Origin: CAZUZS01 sp964624795
Lineage (GTDB): Bacteria; Calditrichota; Calditrichia; RBG-13-44-9
NCBI GenBank assembly: GCA_964624795.1
Contig: CAZUZS010000003.1
Span: 1-64,000, forward strand
Reading direction: 5' to 3'
DNA length: 64,000 nucleotides
Shown here: one piece after another, positions 36,453-45,532 of the stretch
Layout of the letters: every line of letters begins with the position of its first letter
Position numbering within the stretch: the first letter of the stretch is position 1
Made by a program: the position numbers and the translations under genes
The notes under the pieces: generated by a model
What the model saw: only the letters and a program-made list of their open reading frames with translations
Told to the model about the DNA's origin: nothing
The model's database searches: none

Positions 36453-37361
36453 ATGAATCTACCCCCGGCCATTGAAATATCAGGAATACAAAAGACCTAC
36501 CCTCACCAGACCCGTCCGGCGCTGAAGGGGATAAATCTGGTGGTAGCCGGGAATGAGCGCATCGGGATTGTTGGCGCAAACGGTTCCGGCAAGACCACCC
36601 TTTTTCGAATGATCCTGAACCTCATTCATCCTGACCAGGGCGAGATTCGAATTATGGGAAGTACTGACCTGGAAAGCGCGAAAACAGATCTGGGATTCAT
36701 TCCCGAGCACCAGGCCGGCCTGGAGAATTTCACGCCTGCGGAACTCCTGTCATACGCAGCGCGGATGTCCGGGATTCCTGAAGAAAAGAGGAAATCGCGG
36801 AGCGAAGAGCTTTTAAAATGGACCGGGCTTGAAAATCGACGGGACGAGTTGCTTGGCGGCTTCAGCAAAGGGATGGTGCAGCGCGTGCAACTGGCACTCG
36901 CACTTGTCCACCATCCTAAGATCATTCTGCTGGATGAGCCCATGTCCGGGCTTGATCCCGGCAGCCAGAAAAGCCTGAATTCGCTGCTCCGGAATCTTGG
37001 TGAGTATACAATGCTTTATGCCTCGCACAACCTGGCAGAAATAGAGGAGTTGTGCCAGCGGGTGGTCATTTTCCATGAAGGTGAAATTATTCGGGACATT
37101 AAACTTGCTGAGCAAAAGAGCGAGATTTACACTATCGAATCGGAACCTGCCATTCTGACCGTGCTGCGGAATTTTCCCGGCATCGAATTGCGGGCACAGT
37201 GGGGGGAAGGAGCAAGCCAGAAAATTGAGATCATAGCGGAACAAAATCAAATTCGGGATTTTTTGGCAGCCTGCAAGCAAAATGATGTTGGCATAAACCG
37301 TCTTCGCTCCCGGAGCGTGCTGGAAGAGCTTTACGATAAATATGTGAAATTGAAACAGTAG
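36453..37361 (+). CDS. ABC transporter ATP-binding protein without adjacent permease
   Basis: 302 residues from ATG 36453. Walker A GANGSGKTTLFR near 43-54, Q-loop GFIPEHQAGLE, signature LGGFSKGMVQRVQ near 135-147, Walker B IILLDEPMSGLDPGS near 157-171, and switch His in YASHNLAE near 195. The C-terminal 90 residues resemble the accessory domain of DrrA/CcmA-type exporters. No membrane subunit lies beside it, so the partner permease must be elsewhere or it is an orphan. Confidence 0.93.
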   Translation: MNLPPAIEISGIQKTYPHQTRPALKGINLVVAGNERIGIVGANGSGKTTLFRMILNLIHPDQGEIRIMGSTDLESAKTDLGFIPEHQAGLENFTPAELLSYAARMSGIPEEKRKSRSEELLKWTGLENRRDELLGGFSKGMVQRVQLALALVHHPKIILLDEPMSGLDPGSQKSLNSLLRNLGEYTMLYASHNLAEIEELCQRVVIFHEGEIIRDIKLAEQKSEIYTIESEPAILTVLRNFPGIELRAQWGEGASQKIEIIAEQNQIRDFLAACKQNDVGINRLRSRSVLEELYDKYVKLKQ

Positions 37362-37364
37362 ATT

Positions 37365-37589
37365 CTACCAGAAACTTTTGGGGCGGCGTTTTCCGAAAAG
37401 AACAGCGCACGGCGCATTTTTTGTCACATATTCCTCAAGCTGGCTGCACCAGATGGCAAGGTAGGTACGGCACGACCGCGATCCATCTACATCATCATCC
37501 TGGGGAAACCGCGCATGTTCGCAGCGCATATCACAAAACTTGATTCCGGAATGCGCAACACCTGCATTTTCAACTTTATCATCGCCCAT
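37365..37589 (-). CDS. Small cysteine-containing protein
   Basis: 74 residues from ATG 37589, preceded by AGGTGGTG. Five cysteines (FCDMRCEHARFP near 18-29, CRTYLAIWCSQ near 40-50, KNAPCAVLFGKRRP near 57-70) suggest a small metal site, perhaps an iron-sulfur cluster or zinc. There is no signal peptide. I do not recognise a named family, but the spacing of motifs and the ribosome-binding site make a real gene likely. It converges on the ABC ATPase gene, 3 bases away. Confidence 0.62.
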   Translation of the reverse strand: MGDDKVENAGVAHSGIKFCDMRCEHARFPQDDDVDGSRSCRTYLAIWCSQLEEYVTKNAPCAVLFGKRRPKSFW

Positions 37590-37812
37590 TTGTCACCACC
37601 TGAATTTTCTTACATCTAATTCCTGATTGAAAAATGTAAACCCGAATGTGCGCAGGCAAAAGTGATTTCAAAATTAGTTCTTTCATTCAGATCAAATTTT
37701 TCAAAATGCTGGCTAAGTCACACAGGAATTTATTTTTTTTGCTAAGTTTGGAACCAGTTTGGTGTTTTAAGATACAAAATCGGAATTAATACAACGGAGC
37801 AAAAAGAAGTAC

Positions 37813-38451
37813 ATGAAGGCACTTTTATTCGACTTTGACGGCGTGCTGGTGAAAAGCATGGAAGATCATTATGAGGGTTGGCGCCGGGCGCTTAATGAAT
37901 ATGGCATCGAGATGATTCCCGAAGAGCTTTACATGCTGGAGGGTCAGGGTGTAGTGGAGGTTGCTTCGCAATTAAGCAGAAAATACAATTTGCCGGCAGA
38001 GGAAACACCCCATTTAATACGGAAGAAGCAGGAATATTATAATCAAATCAAAAAGATAGAATTTTACCCCAACCTGTTGGACGTGCTTAACTGGGCAAAG
38101 GAAAAGGGATTGAAAATGGCGGTGGTGAGTGGCGGGAAGCGATCGCGGATTGTTGAAACACTCGAAGATTTTGGATTGTCGGACTTCTTCGAGACGCTCA
38201 TCACCAGCGACGATGTGCAGGAAACGAAACCAAGCCCGGAGCCTTACGCCACGGCAGGGCACTTTCTGGGCTGCCAGGCAGAAGATTGTTTTGTAATTGA
38301 GAATGCACCGCTGGGCATCCGGAGCGGCAAGGCCGCCGGAATGAAAGTTGTGGCCATTGCAACAACCCTGAGTCCATATTTCCTGAAAGAAGCTGATGTT
38401 GTTGTCAGCAGCTTTGGCGAATTACTGGAAGTACTGAAGAAACTGTATTAG
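37813..38451 (+). CDS. HAD-superfamily hydrolase (beta-phosphoglucomutase/phosphatase type)
   Basis: 212 residues from ATG 37813. Motif I LFDFDGVLVKS near 4-14 with both aspartates, motif II VVSGGKRSR near 98, motif III Lys in ETKPSPEPY near 138, and motif IV VIENAPLGIRSGKAAGM near 157-173 are complete. The cap insertion after motif I fits the beta-phosphoglucomutase/phosphoglycolate phosphatase group. The substrate is unknown. It precedes a 69-residue gene by 19 bases. Confidence 0.93.
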   Translation: MKALLFDFDGVLVKSMEDHYEGWRRALNEYGIEMIPEELYMLEGQGVVEVASQLSRKYNLPAEETPHLIRKKQEYYNQIKKIEFYPNLLDVLNWAKEKGLKMAVVSGGKRSRIVETLEDFGLSDFFETLITSDDVQETKPSPEPYATAGHFLGCQAEDCFVIENAPLGIRSGKAAGMKVVAIATTLSPYFLKEADVVVSSFGELLEVLKKLY

Positions 38452-38470
38452 AAAGCGAGGCCTGATTAAT

Positions 38471-38680
38471 ATGGAAAACACCCGGAATGGCGCAAGCAGG
38501 CAACCATTCGACTGGAATGAATGGAGCAAAGAAGAATCGGAAGAACTGGTATTGATCTACCTCGAAGATTATTACCGCACATTAGATGATTATTATCTGA
38601 AAGAAGCTCTGCAATTTGCCAAAGATGAAGGTGTGGATATCAAGAAAATTATGTACCTGGCCAAGACCAGGATGAATTAA
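38471..38680 (+). CDS. Small acidic protein of unknown function
   Basis: 69 residues from ATG 38471, closely after the HAD gene and followed by a good terminator, so it is a likely second cistron. It is mostly helical and acidic with a YLEDYYRTLDDYYLKEAL stretch; no motif is recognised. Confidence 0.65.
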   Translation: MENTRNGASRQPFDWNEWSKEESEELVLIYLEDYYRTLDDYYLKEALQFAKDEGVDIKKIMYLAKTRMN

Positions 38681-38683
38681 CAG

Positions 38684-38705
38684 AGGGGACTGCTTGTCCC
38701 CTTTC
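38684..38705 (+). terminator. Terminator after the HAD/small-protein operon
   Basis: AGGGGAC pairs with GTCCCCT through the loop TGCTT, followed by a short T-rich tract, 3 bases after the stop codon. Confidence 0.65.
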
Positions 38706-38859
38706 AAATCCTTCCCCTAAAATATATAACAATCATAAATCTGCATTCCAAAGAGAGGCTTGAATTCCCGGGAGACAAGCGCTTCCGGAATAATTTTGTC
38801 TTTACATGCTCGCCGACTGTCATTTATATTGCACTCTCGGAAATTTGAAGGACAACCGG

Positions 38860-39978
38860 ATGCTGGATCGTAAAACACTCATCAAAAATTTTACCATCGG
38901 ATTTCTTCCGCTGCTGGTCTTCATTGTCGCCGATGAACTGTTTGGTCTCACCGTCGGCCTGGTTGTGGCTATCGTATTTGGTATCGCAGAATTTCTGATG
39001 ACTTACGTCAGGGAAAAGCGTGTTGACCGCTTCATTCTATTCGACACCGGGTTGATCGTTTTGCTGGGCCTGGTTTCACTAATCCTCCATAACGATATCT
39101 TCTTTAAAATAAAGCCGGGGCTGGTGGAGCTTATTCTGGTTGCGCTCTTGGCCGTAACAGCCTTTTCCAGCAATCCGATTTTGATCCGGATGAGCGGCCG
39201 CTATATGAAAGGGGTAGAATTTTCCCCGGACCAGATGCGGCTCATGCAATCCATGATGAAGAAAATGTTTTTTCTCTTTGCTGCCCACACCGTCCTCGTT
39301 TTTTACTCGGCGTTTTATATGAGCAAGGAAGCCTGGGCATTCATAAGCGGGGGACTTTTCTACATTCTCATGGGTGCACTGGTGTTGGCAGAATTTGTTC
39401 GTACCCGCTGGCAGCAGTTTCAGGTCGGGAAAAAGCACGGACAGGAGGAATGGTTTGACCTGGTAACACAGGAAGGCAGAATTGTTGGAAAGGCGCCGCG
39501 AAGTGTTGTGCATGGTAATCCCGAAATGCTGCATCCGGTAATTCATGTTCACATTGTGAACTCGCGTGGTGAATTGTATCTGCAAAAAAGAGTTGAGAAC
39601 AAGGAAATCCAGCCCGGGAAATGGGACACTTCAGTCGGCGGCCACGTTCACAGCGGCGAATCCATCGATCATGCGCTGAAACGCGAAGCGGAAGAAGAAA
39701 TGGGAATTTCGATGGGAAAATTCCAACCGCTATTCAGGTATGTGATGCGCAATGATGTTGAGAGCGAATTAATTCATGGTTTCCTGCTTTTGGAGGAAGG
39801 CCCTTTCTACCCCGATCCGAAAGAAATTAGCGAGGCGCGTTTCTGGAACCTTGCGGAAATCGAGCAAAACCTCGGGAAAGGCATTTTCACCCCAAATTTT
39901 GAGCAGGAGTTTGCACTTCTGATGAAAATTCTTTTCAAAAAGGAAGTTCCTGACGGCGGAAATGATAACCAGGGCTAA
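38860..39978 (+). CDS. YciB-like membrane domain fused to a NUDIX hydrolase
   Basis: 372 residues from ATG 38860 (AAGGA 7 bases upstream; a frame back to 38806 is less likely). Residues 1-190 have five to six membrane helices that resemble the YciB/intracellular septation protein A family: FLPLLVFIVADELFG at the N-terminus and LHNDIFFKIKPGL near 75. Residues about 205-365 are a cytoplasmic NUDIX domain with the full Nudix box: GGHVHSGESIDHALKREAEE (from about 269) and then EMGI. The domain resembles isopentenyl-diphosphate isomerase-type NUDIX proteins. YciB normally stands alone, so the fusion is unusual. The substrate is unknown. Confidence 0.85.
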   Translation: MLDRKTLIKNFTIGFLPLLVFIVADELFGLTVGLVVAIVFGIAEFLMTYVREKRVDRFILFDTGLIVLLGLVSLILHNDIFFKIKPGLVELILVALLAVTAFSSNPILIRMSGRYMKGVEFSPDQMRLMQSMMKKMFFLFAAHTVLVFYSAFYMSKEAWAFISGGLFYILMGALVLAEFVRTRWQQFQVGKKHGQEEWFDLVTQEGRIVGKAPRSVVHGNPEMLHPVIHVHIVNSRGELYLQKRVENKEIQPGKWDTSVGGHVHSGESIDHALKREAEEEMGISMGKFQPLFRYVMRNDVESELIHGFLLLEEGPFYPDPKEISEARFWNLAEIEQNLGKGIFTPNFEQEFALLMKILFKKEVPDGGNDNQG

Positions 39979-40175
39979 TGTCAGAAGTCAATTTTTCGCG
40001 AAGAGACTTTTGTTTTCAGCCAGGTTCGGCTGATATCAAGACTGTGATTCTTGTTTTGCCGCGGCACTCTCCCGGAAGAGAATACTGCGTTCAGACGCTT
40101 CGTTGACCAGCCCGCGATATATTAAAAATACAGGAGAAAAAAGAAGAAGTTTGGGGGGAAAGTTAGCAATCCCCA

Positions 40176-40703
40176 CTAATCTGACTTTTTCAATTTTACA
40201 AACCCCGGTTTCAACATTACCACCCTCTCCTGAAATTCCACTTCCACATTTCCGGAATCAGATATGCCGACAACCGCCCCTTCTCCCATTGTGGGATGAA
40301 CCACAGTATTCCCCACAAAACTCCGCCTCCTGTATTCCTCATTGGGAAGAACATGCAGCAGCAATTGGGTAGGAAGATCGAAGCCATTGCCTTTCTCGCC
40401 CTGGCTTTTGGCCTTCCCGTTGAACTCGTCCAAACGGCCCTTTCTCAATACTTTTCGAATGGATTCACGGAACTCCTGAAAAGTGATTGACCAGACATTT
40501 TTGTTTGGCCGTTTCAGCCTGATTTTGTAATTCGTCCTCCCCGCAAATTCGAGAATTTCTTCATCAGTACCGGGAACAACAACAGATTTATTTTCCATGA
40601 GACGAGACAGGAGCAGATCCTCAAGTTCACCGACACAGGACTCTTCTAATTCGCTAAATACCTTCTTAAAATCTGTTGAAGTTAAGCGCGATTCATTAAT
40701 CAT
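40176..40703 (-). CDS. Hypothetical protein with C-terminal Tudor-like/CarD-like domain
   Basis: 175 residues from ATG 40703, with GGGGTG upstream. The N-terminal 120 residues are charged and helical with no recognised family. The C-terminus has FVGNTVVHPTMGEGAVVGIS near 128-147 and VEVEFQERVVMLKPGFVKL near 153-171, the Gx(V)xHpxxGxGxV pattern of SH3/Tudor-like domains in CarD and UvrD tails, which bind RNA polymerase in known examples. An RNA polymerase- or nucleic-acid-linked role is an inference. Confidence 0.72.
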   Translation of the reverse strand: MINESRLTSTDFKKVFSELEESCVGELEDLLLSRLMENKSVVVPGTDEEILEFAGRTNYKIRLKRPNKNVWSITFQEFRESIRKVLRKGRLDEFNGKAKSQGEKGNGFDLPTQLLLHVLPNEEYRRRSFVGNTVVHPTMGEGAVVGISDSGNVEVEFQERVVMLKPGFVKLKKSD

Positions 40704-41093
40704 GTATTTTCACCCCTTTCCCGGGATTGAAAACATGCGGCTTTCCAAAGGCAAAATTTCATTTCTCGAGACCGCCAATGCAAAAATTTAGGGGAATTCC
40801 CCTGTAAAAGCAATATGGAACCCTGAAAAAAAGCTTATTTGGCAAAAATTTTTCCGGTTGCCTTTGCGTATCGCCGTTTTGTTTTCGACTTGCATACCGC
40901 GGCAGTGTTGTCCCAGCCCGGGCGGGGAATGCATCTTTGGCGCCGGGCAAGGATTCCCTTTCAATTTCAAGCCCATGCTATTTTGGCGATTTGCCGCATC
41001 GCTGCTGACAATGAGACAAAATAGTTTTTTAAAAACCTTGCGGCAAACAACAGTTTTCACAATATTCTTTCCCCTATATAGAGAGGAGATGAA
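40704..41093. other. Divergent region upstream of the glutamine synthetase-like gene
   Basis: 390 bases without a supported gene. A possible promoter for the plus-strand gene is TTGCGG (41038-41043) and AATATT (41061-41066) with a 17-base spacer, about 28 bases ahead of the ATG. The ribosome-binding site GAGGAG is strong. Confidence 0.35.
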
Positions 41094-42635
41094 ATGGTCG
41101 AAAAATTTGCCTTAACGAATCCCCTTGTTAAATTGCTAGACAAGAATCCCGAAGATTTTACACGCGAAGATTTTCTAAGGATCATCACCGACCAGCAAAT
41201 CGAGCGCATCACTTTTCATTATACAGCCCTGGACGGCAAGCTAAAGGAATTAAAATTGCCAGTCGGAAGTCGCCGCCAGGCAGAAAGGGTGCTGGCCGAT
41301 GGGGAGAGAGTGGACGGTTCTTCACTATTTAAGGGAATGGTGGATACCGCGCTCTCCGACCTGTATGTGATTCCGGTTTATAAAACAGCTTTCCTGAATC
41401 CGTTTGATTCCGGAAGCCTGGATTTCATTTGCCGCTACATCGACTTTCGGGGAGAGCGAGCCCCTTTTGCATTGGATAATATTCTCCAAAAAGCCAGTGC
41501 CGTTTTCTATGAAAAGACCGGTCTGAGGGTCCATGCTCTGGGTGAGCTGGAATTCTTCTTATTGTGCGAGCCGCACAGCAATCTTTTCCCGGCCAGGAAG
41601 CAGCGCGCCTACCACGCGGCGGCGCCATTTGCAAAAAGCGGTGACATCTTGAATGAGATGGTAAAATACATCACACAGATTACCGGCTCCGTGAAATATG
41701 CGCACAGCGAAGTGGGATTTGTAGAGAGTGTCCGCAGCGATATTGAGGAAATCAAAGGGAAACGAGCCGAGCAATTGGAAATCGAGTATCTTCCCACCCC
41801 GGTCGTGGAGACCGCCGACAACCTGCTGTTGGGACGCTGGATTATCCGGAATGTGGCGTTCCGGCACGGCTGCGTGGCGACGTTCACACCGAAAGTGGAG
41901 GAAGGAATTGCAGGAAACGGGCTCCATATTCATACCGAGTTGATGAAGGATGGTAAAAATATTATGGTGGCACCGGACGGCCGACTTAGCGACGAGGCAA
42001 AACAGATGATTGGCGGATTATGCGAATATGCCGACACACTAACCGCTTTCGCGAACACGGAATCGTCGGCCTACCTGAGATTGGTGCCAAACCAGGAGGC
42101 GCCGACCCGTATCTGCTGGAGCGATTTAAATCGAAGCTCGATGATCCGCGTACCTTTGGGGTGGTCAAAGGTTTCCAACCTGGCGAAGAGACTCAATCCC
42201 CAACAGGAAACCGATTACCGGGAACCGGAAGGCCGTCAGACGGTGGAGCTTCGCAGCCCGGATGGCAGCGCAATTATCCATCTGCTTTTGGCCGGGATGA
42301 CATTGGCCGCCGAGTGGGGAATCACTCATGCGGAAGCTTCTTCCAGTCTGGCTGAGAAACTTTACACTACCGGCAACATATTCCGCGATCAGAAGTTGCT
42401 GAAGAAGCTGCCGGCTTTACCGGGAAGCTGCGTTGAATCCGCCAATGTTCTCCTCAAGAAAAGAAAGTTGTACGAACGGGAGCAGGTTTTTCCTCCCAGC
42501 ATAATAGAGTATGTTGCTAATCTCCTGAAGGCTGAAAATGACCTTGACATGAACGCTCATCTTATGGATTTGCCAGCGGACGACCGGCTCCTGGAAACAC
42601 GAAAAATTATGCACAAGGACATTCACCGCCATTGA
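41094..42635 (+). CDS. Glutamine synthetase-family enzyme
   Basis: 513 residues from ATG 41094 (GAGGAG 4 bases upstream). It has a GS N-domain (ERITFHYTALDGKLKELKLP near 36-55; DGSSLFKGM near 81) and a catalytic domain with metal ligands in ALGELEFFLL near 149, NGLHIHTELMKDGKN near 275-289, and YLRLVPNQEAPTRICWSDLN near 322-341. The sequence is divergent from housekeeping GlnA, and the adenylylation loop tyrosine is not evident. It may be a true GS of a variant class or a gamma-glutamyl-amine ligase; the gene does not settle it. With gdhA it suggests amino-nitrogen metabolism. Confidence 0.88.
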   Translation: MVEKFALTNPLVKLLDKNPEDFTREDFLRIITDQQIERITFHYTALDGKLKELKLPVGSRRQAERVLADGERVDGSSLFKGMVDTALSDLYVIPVYKTAFLNPFDSGSLDFICRYIDFRGERAPFALDNILQKASAVFYEKTGLRVHALGELEFFLLCEPHSNLFPARKQRAYHAAAPFAKSGDILNEMVKYITQITGSVKYAHSEVGFVESVRSDIEEIKGKRAEQLEIEYLPTPVVETADNLLLGRWIIRNVAFRHGCVATFTPKVEEGIAGNGLHIHTELMKDGKNIMVAPDGRLSDEAKQMIGGLCEYADTLTAFANTESSAYLRLVPNQEAPTRICWSDLNRSSMIRVPLGWSKVSNLAKRLNPQQETDYREPEGRQTVELRSPDGSAIIHLLLAGMTLAAEWGITHAEASSSLAEKLYTTGNIFRDQKLLKKLPALPGSCVESANVLLKKRKLYEREQVFPPSIIEYVANLLKAENDLDMNAHLMDLPADDRLLETRKIMHKDIHRH

Positions 42636-43024
42636 TAGTTGTTCAAACGAACATGGCGAATGAAGGTGATTCTTAAATTTGAATAATTTGTTTCATGAGA
42701 TGCACATACCGGCATCACAATAAAAAATGAACGGGAACCGTAGTGCATAAACCTGCGTTGTTTATCTCTGTGGTTGAGTTATTAAAATTTTTGATGTATT
42801 TCTTTATTATAACAAGCGGGGATTTAGATAACATATAATTTATACAAACTCCAGACATATTTTACGGAGATAAAAATTTGACCGGCAGTGCATTCGGCGA
42901 AAACGAAAAGCTTCTGCCAAAACCGGCCCAAAATTTAAACCTATTGTAATAAAATGCTCTGTTTTTTATATTCTGACGCCAAATAGCAGGTGAAAAGCAG
43001 TCTGCATTAACTAAAAGGGATTGA
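42636..43024. other. Intergenic region before the envelope operon
   Basis: 389 bases, AT-rich, no supported gene. It contains the promoter listed separately at 42944-42972. No riboswitch or repeat is recognised. Confidence 0.5.
42944..42972 (+). promoter_or_regulatory. Probable sigma-70-type promoter of the envelope operon
   Basis: TTGTAA (42944-42949) and TATATT (42967-42972) are separated by exactly 17 bases. The start would fall near 42979, leaving a leader of about 45 bases to the ATG at 43025, which is preceded by AAAGGGATT. Confidence 0.5.
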
Positions 43025-44260
43025 ATGCGAAAACTTTTTTATTTTATGGCGGCGGCATCGGCACTTTTTTTCATATTAACGATGGCCTGCAATGAAAATC
43101 CACTGGAGCTCAACCGCAATATCTACAGCCTTGAAAAACAAGGTGCACTAAAGGATACCACGCTCTACGCTATCGCCGACACAACATACGCTACCGAAAA
43201 GGTCTTCGATACTTCTTTAGCCACCCGGATTCTTATCGGGAGCACCGATAATATGGAGGCCCGGCCAATTCTGAAATTCACCAGCCTCCCACTGAATGCA
43301 CAATTCTTGACCGGACGTATCCGCTTTCAATCGGTGGGAGTTCTTGGTTCGGCTACTGGTTCAGCTTTTGCTGCAACGGCGTATCCTGTTTCGGAAGAGT
43401 GGACCAACAACTTGGAAGACATATGGAGCGATTACAATTCCCATATTGATCGAACAAAGCCCCTGAACAATGAATTTTCCATTCCGGCTGAATCGAGCGA
43501 CACGCTTACCATGCGGCTCAACCAGGCAGGGCTGGATCAATTCACCACCTGGGCAGATTCTGCAACCATTGCCGATACCACTAATTACGGCATGCTTCTC
43601 GATTACAGCAATGCCAATTTTATCAAGGAACTTACCAGTATTAACTCCGGGACAAGCACCTGGTTCTTTTTCAAGTACACAGTGGGAACAGACACAACGG
43701 TTATAACTGATTCCACCTTCGTCACACTGGATGCATTCATTTACTCCGGAAGTATTCCGAATATCCCGGGTCGTGATTATGCGTCCACACTGCAGGTTTA
43801 TCGCACTTTGCTGAAATTTGATTTGAAATCATTTTTGGCTAAATTCCCGCAGGGAGTTCTCATTAACTCGGCGAACCTGCAAATGCCGATCGATACGGTG
43901 CACAGCCTGGTTGATACTACCCTCGGCACGTTTCTTCAGCTACGAAGAATAATCAGCCCCTTTAATCCCGACTCAGTAGTTGTCGATTCATCTTCAACTC
44001 TCACCATCCCTTTCCGTCAGCGCTCTGACGACCGGACTTACGTGGAAGTGGCATCTTCCTCCTACCGGCAGAACCTGGCGCAAAATTATATTCAGAACCA
44101 GCTTCGCAATATCGAAGACCCGTACGGTATCCTCGTTGAATTTTCTACATTCATCGATACCTATTCGTATTTTTCCTTCTATAAACGAAACGACGCCAAT
44201 CCGGCGCTCAGGCCGCGGCTGATTCTCACGTATTGGATACCACCTTCACCGCGCTTTTAA
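43025..44260 (+). CDS. Predicted lipoprotein, first gene of an envelope operon
   Basis: 411 residues from ATG 43025. A signal peptide ends in a lipobox FILTMAC near 16-22, so the protein should be lipidated. The rest is beta-rich with many Thr/Ser/Asp and repeated SATAYPVSEEWTNN- and FDLKSFLAKFPQGVLINSAN-type segments, resembling the DNRLRE/carbohydrate-binding-like beta-sandwiches of secreted proteins; two such units may be present (about 60-190 and 235-400). The family assignment is tentative. It is followed by an outer-membrane barrel after 15 bases and a TPR protein, which suggests one surface-located machinery. Confidence 0.78.
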   Translation: MRKLFYFMAAASALFFILTMACNENPLELNRNIYSLEKQGALKDTTLYAIADTTYATEKVFDTSLATRILIGSTDNMEARPILKFTSLPLNAQFLTGRIRFQSVGVLGSATGSAFAATAYPVSEEWTNNLEDIWSDYNSHIDRTKPLNNEFSIPAESSDTLTMRLNQAGLDQFTTWADSATIADTTNYGMLLDYSNANFIKELTSINSGTSTWFFFKYTVGTDTTVITDSTFVTLDAFIYSGSIPNIPGRDYASTLQVYRTLLKFDLKSFLAKFPQGVLINSANLQMPIDTVHSLVDTTLGTFLQLRRIISPFNPDSVVVDSSSTLTIPFRQRSDDRTYVEVASSSYRQNLAQNYIQNQLRNIEDPYGILVEFSTFIDTYSYFSFYKRNDANPALRPRLILTYWIPPSPRF

Positions 44261-44275
44261 ATCCGGAGACGCTTA

Positions 44276-45478
44276 ATGAGCAAAACTTTTTATGCAATTA
44301 TTTTCAGTCTGATGTTTTACCTTGCTGCCTATCCATATTCCTATTTCAGCAGCGCCTCCGAAGGCGTTGGGCTTCATCAATATATTACAACTGCGCGGGG
44401 ACTGGGTATGGGCGGAACAGGCCTGGCTCTCCCAGACAAGGTCTCTCTCAATGCTTACAACATCGCTACCTGGCGATATATCGAAAATACCAAATTAAAC
44501 CTGTTGATGCGATATACAGTGACGAATATTGATTTTGGGTGGCAGAGCTCGACCTCAAAAACAGGGGATTTTAGCGGATTACAATTGGCCATTCCCATTA
44601 AGAAGCACAAGTGGGTGGCAGGCCTCTCTCTCTCACCCTACACACAGATTGATTTTAGTATCAACCAGAAATACACGCTGGCTTCCAATCAGTATGAAGA
44701 AAACACATTCCTGCAGGGCAACATCGCACGCTCTCAGCTAAACCTGGTTTGGTCTCCTGTTCCCCGGCTCGGTTTGGCCGCTAGTTTTAACTACTTCTTC
44801 GGTACCATCCAGGATAACTACCGGTTGATTTTCAATAACCAGCAATATTACGACAGCTCCCATGAAGTCGAATACCAGGTACACGGACCGGGTGCCGGGC
44901 TGAGTGCCGATCTGCGAGTGGCCGATTCGCTTAATATCGGTGGATTTTTCGATTTCAAACCGAACATGAGGTTGAACAAAGTATCCCGCTCCCCCATTAC
45001 TCTGGCCAAGGAGCAAAGCGAACAAGACATCACGCTCCCAATCCTTTTTGGAATTGGCGGCAGCTACCATTTTGCCCATCGGTGGAATGTGGCCGCAGAC
45101 GTAAGCTACCAGAAATGGTCGGATGGATTCCAGATTCATGGGCTGCCAACCGACAGCCTGCAGGACTGGTACCAGGTTTCTTTCGGCCTTGAACGCACCC
45201 ATCAAAAGCAACGCCCAAAATCAATTTTCAATAAGTTGGATTTCAGAACCGGCTTTTCTTTTGGAGACATTGGTTATAAATTTAACAACCAACCGGTTAA
45301 GGAATACGCCGTTCATTTTGGTTTGGGTATTCCGTATTTCGAAGGGCGGGACCGTTTTGATTTTGGCATTATCGCTGGAATCCGGGGAAACAGATCGGAA
45401 AACCTGGTGCAGGAAAAATTCTACCGATTTATTCTCTCCATTTCTGCCGGCGAACTTTGGTTTCAGAAATTACGTTAA
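44276..45478 (+). CDS. Outer-membrane beta-barrel protein, FadL/OMPP1-like
   Basis: 400 residues from ATG 44276. Signal peptide about 1-26 (FSLMFYLAAYPYSYFSSAS). The mature start ARGLGMGGTGLALPDKVSLN near 42-61 is the conserved N-terminus of the FadL/PorV-like barrels, where a small hatch plugs the barrel. Alternating hydrophobic strands run to the end (FYRFILSISAGELWFQKLR), consistent with an outer-membrane protein. Relatives transport hydrophobic compounds (FadL) or shuttle secreted proteins (PorV). The ligand is unknown. Confidence 0.85.
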   Translation: MSKTFYAIIFSLMFYLAAYPYSYFSSASEGVGLHQYITTARGLGMGGTGLALPDKVSLNAYNIATWRYIENTKLNLLMRYTVTNIDFGWQSSTSKTGDFSGLQLAIPIKKHKWVAGLSLSPYTQIDFSINQKYTLASNQYEENTFLQGNIARSQLNLVWSPVPRLGLAASFNYFFGTIQDNYRLIFNNQQYYDSSHEVEYQVHGPGAGLSADLRVADSLNIGGFFDFKPNMRLNKVSRSPITLAKEQSEQDITLPILFGIGGSYHFAHRWNVAADVSYQKWSDGFQIHGLPTDSLQDWYQVSFGLERTHQKQRPKSIFNKLDFRTGFSFGDIGYKFNNQPVKEYAVHFGLGIPYFEGRDRFDFGIIAGIRGNRSENLVQEKFYRFILSISAGELWFQKLR

Positions 45479-45532
45479 AACAATAAAATGACTCAAGTTC
45501 CTCAAACACAAGGAAAGAAAAGGAGGAATCCT

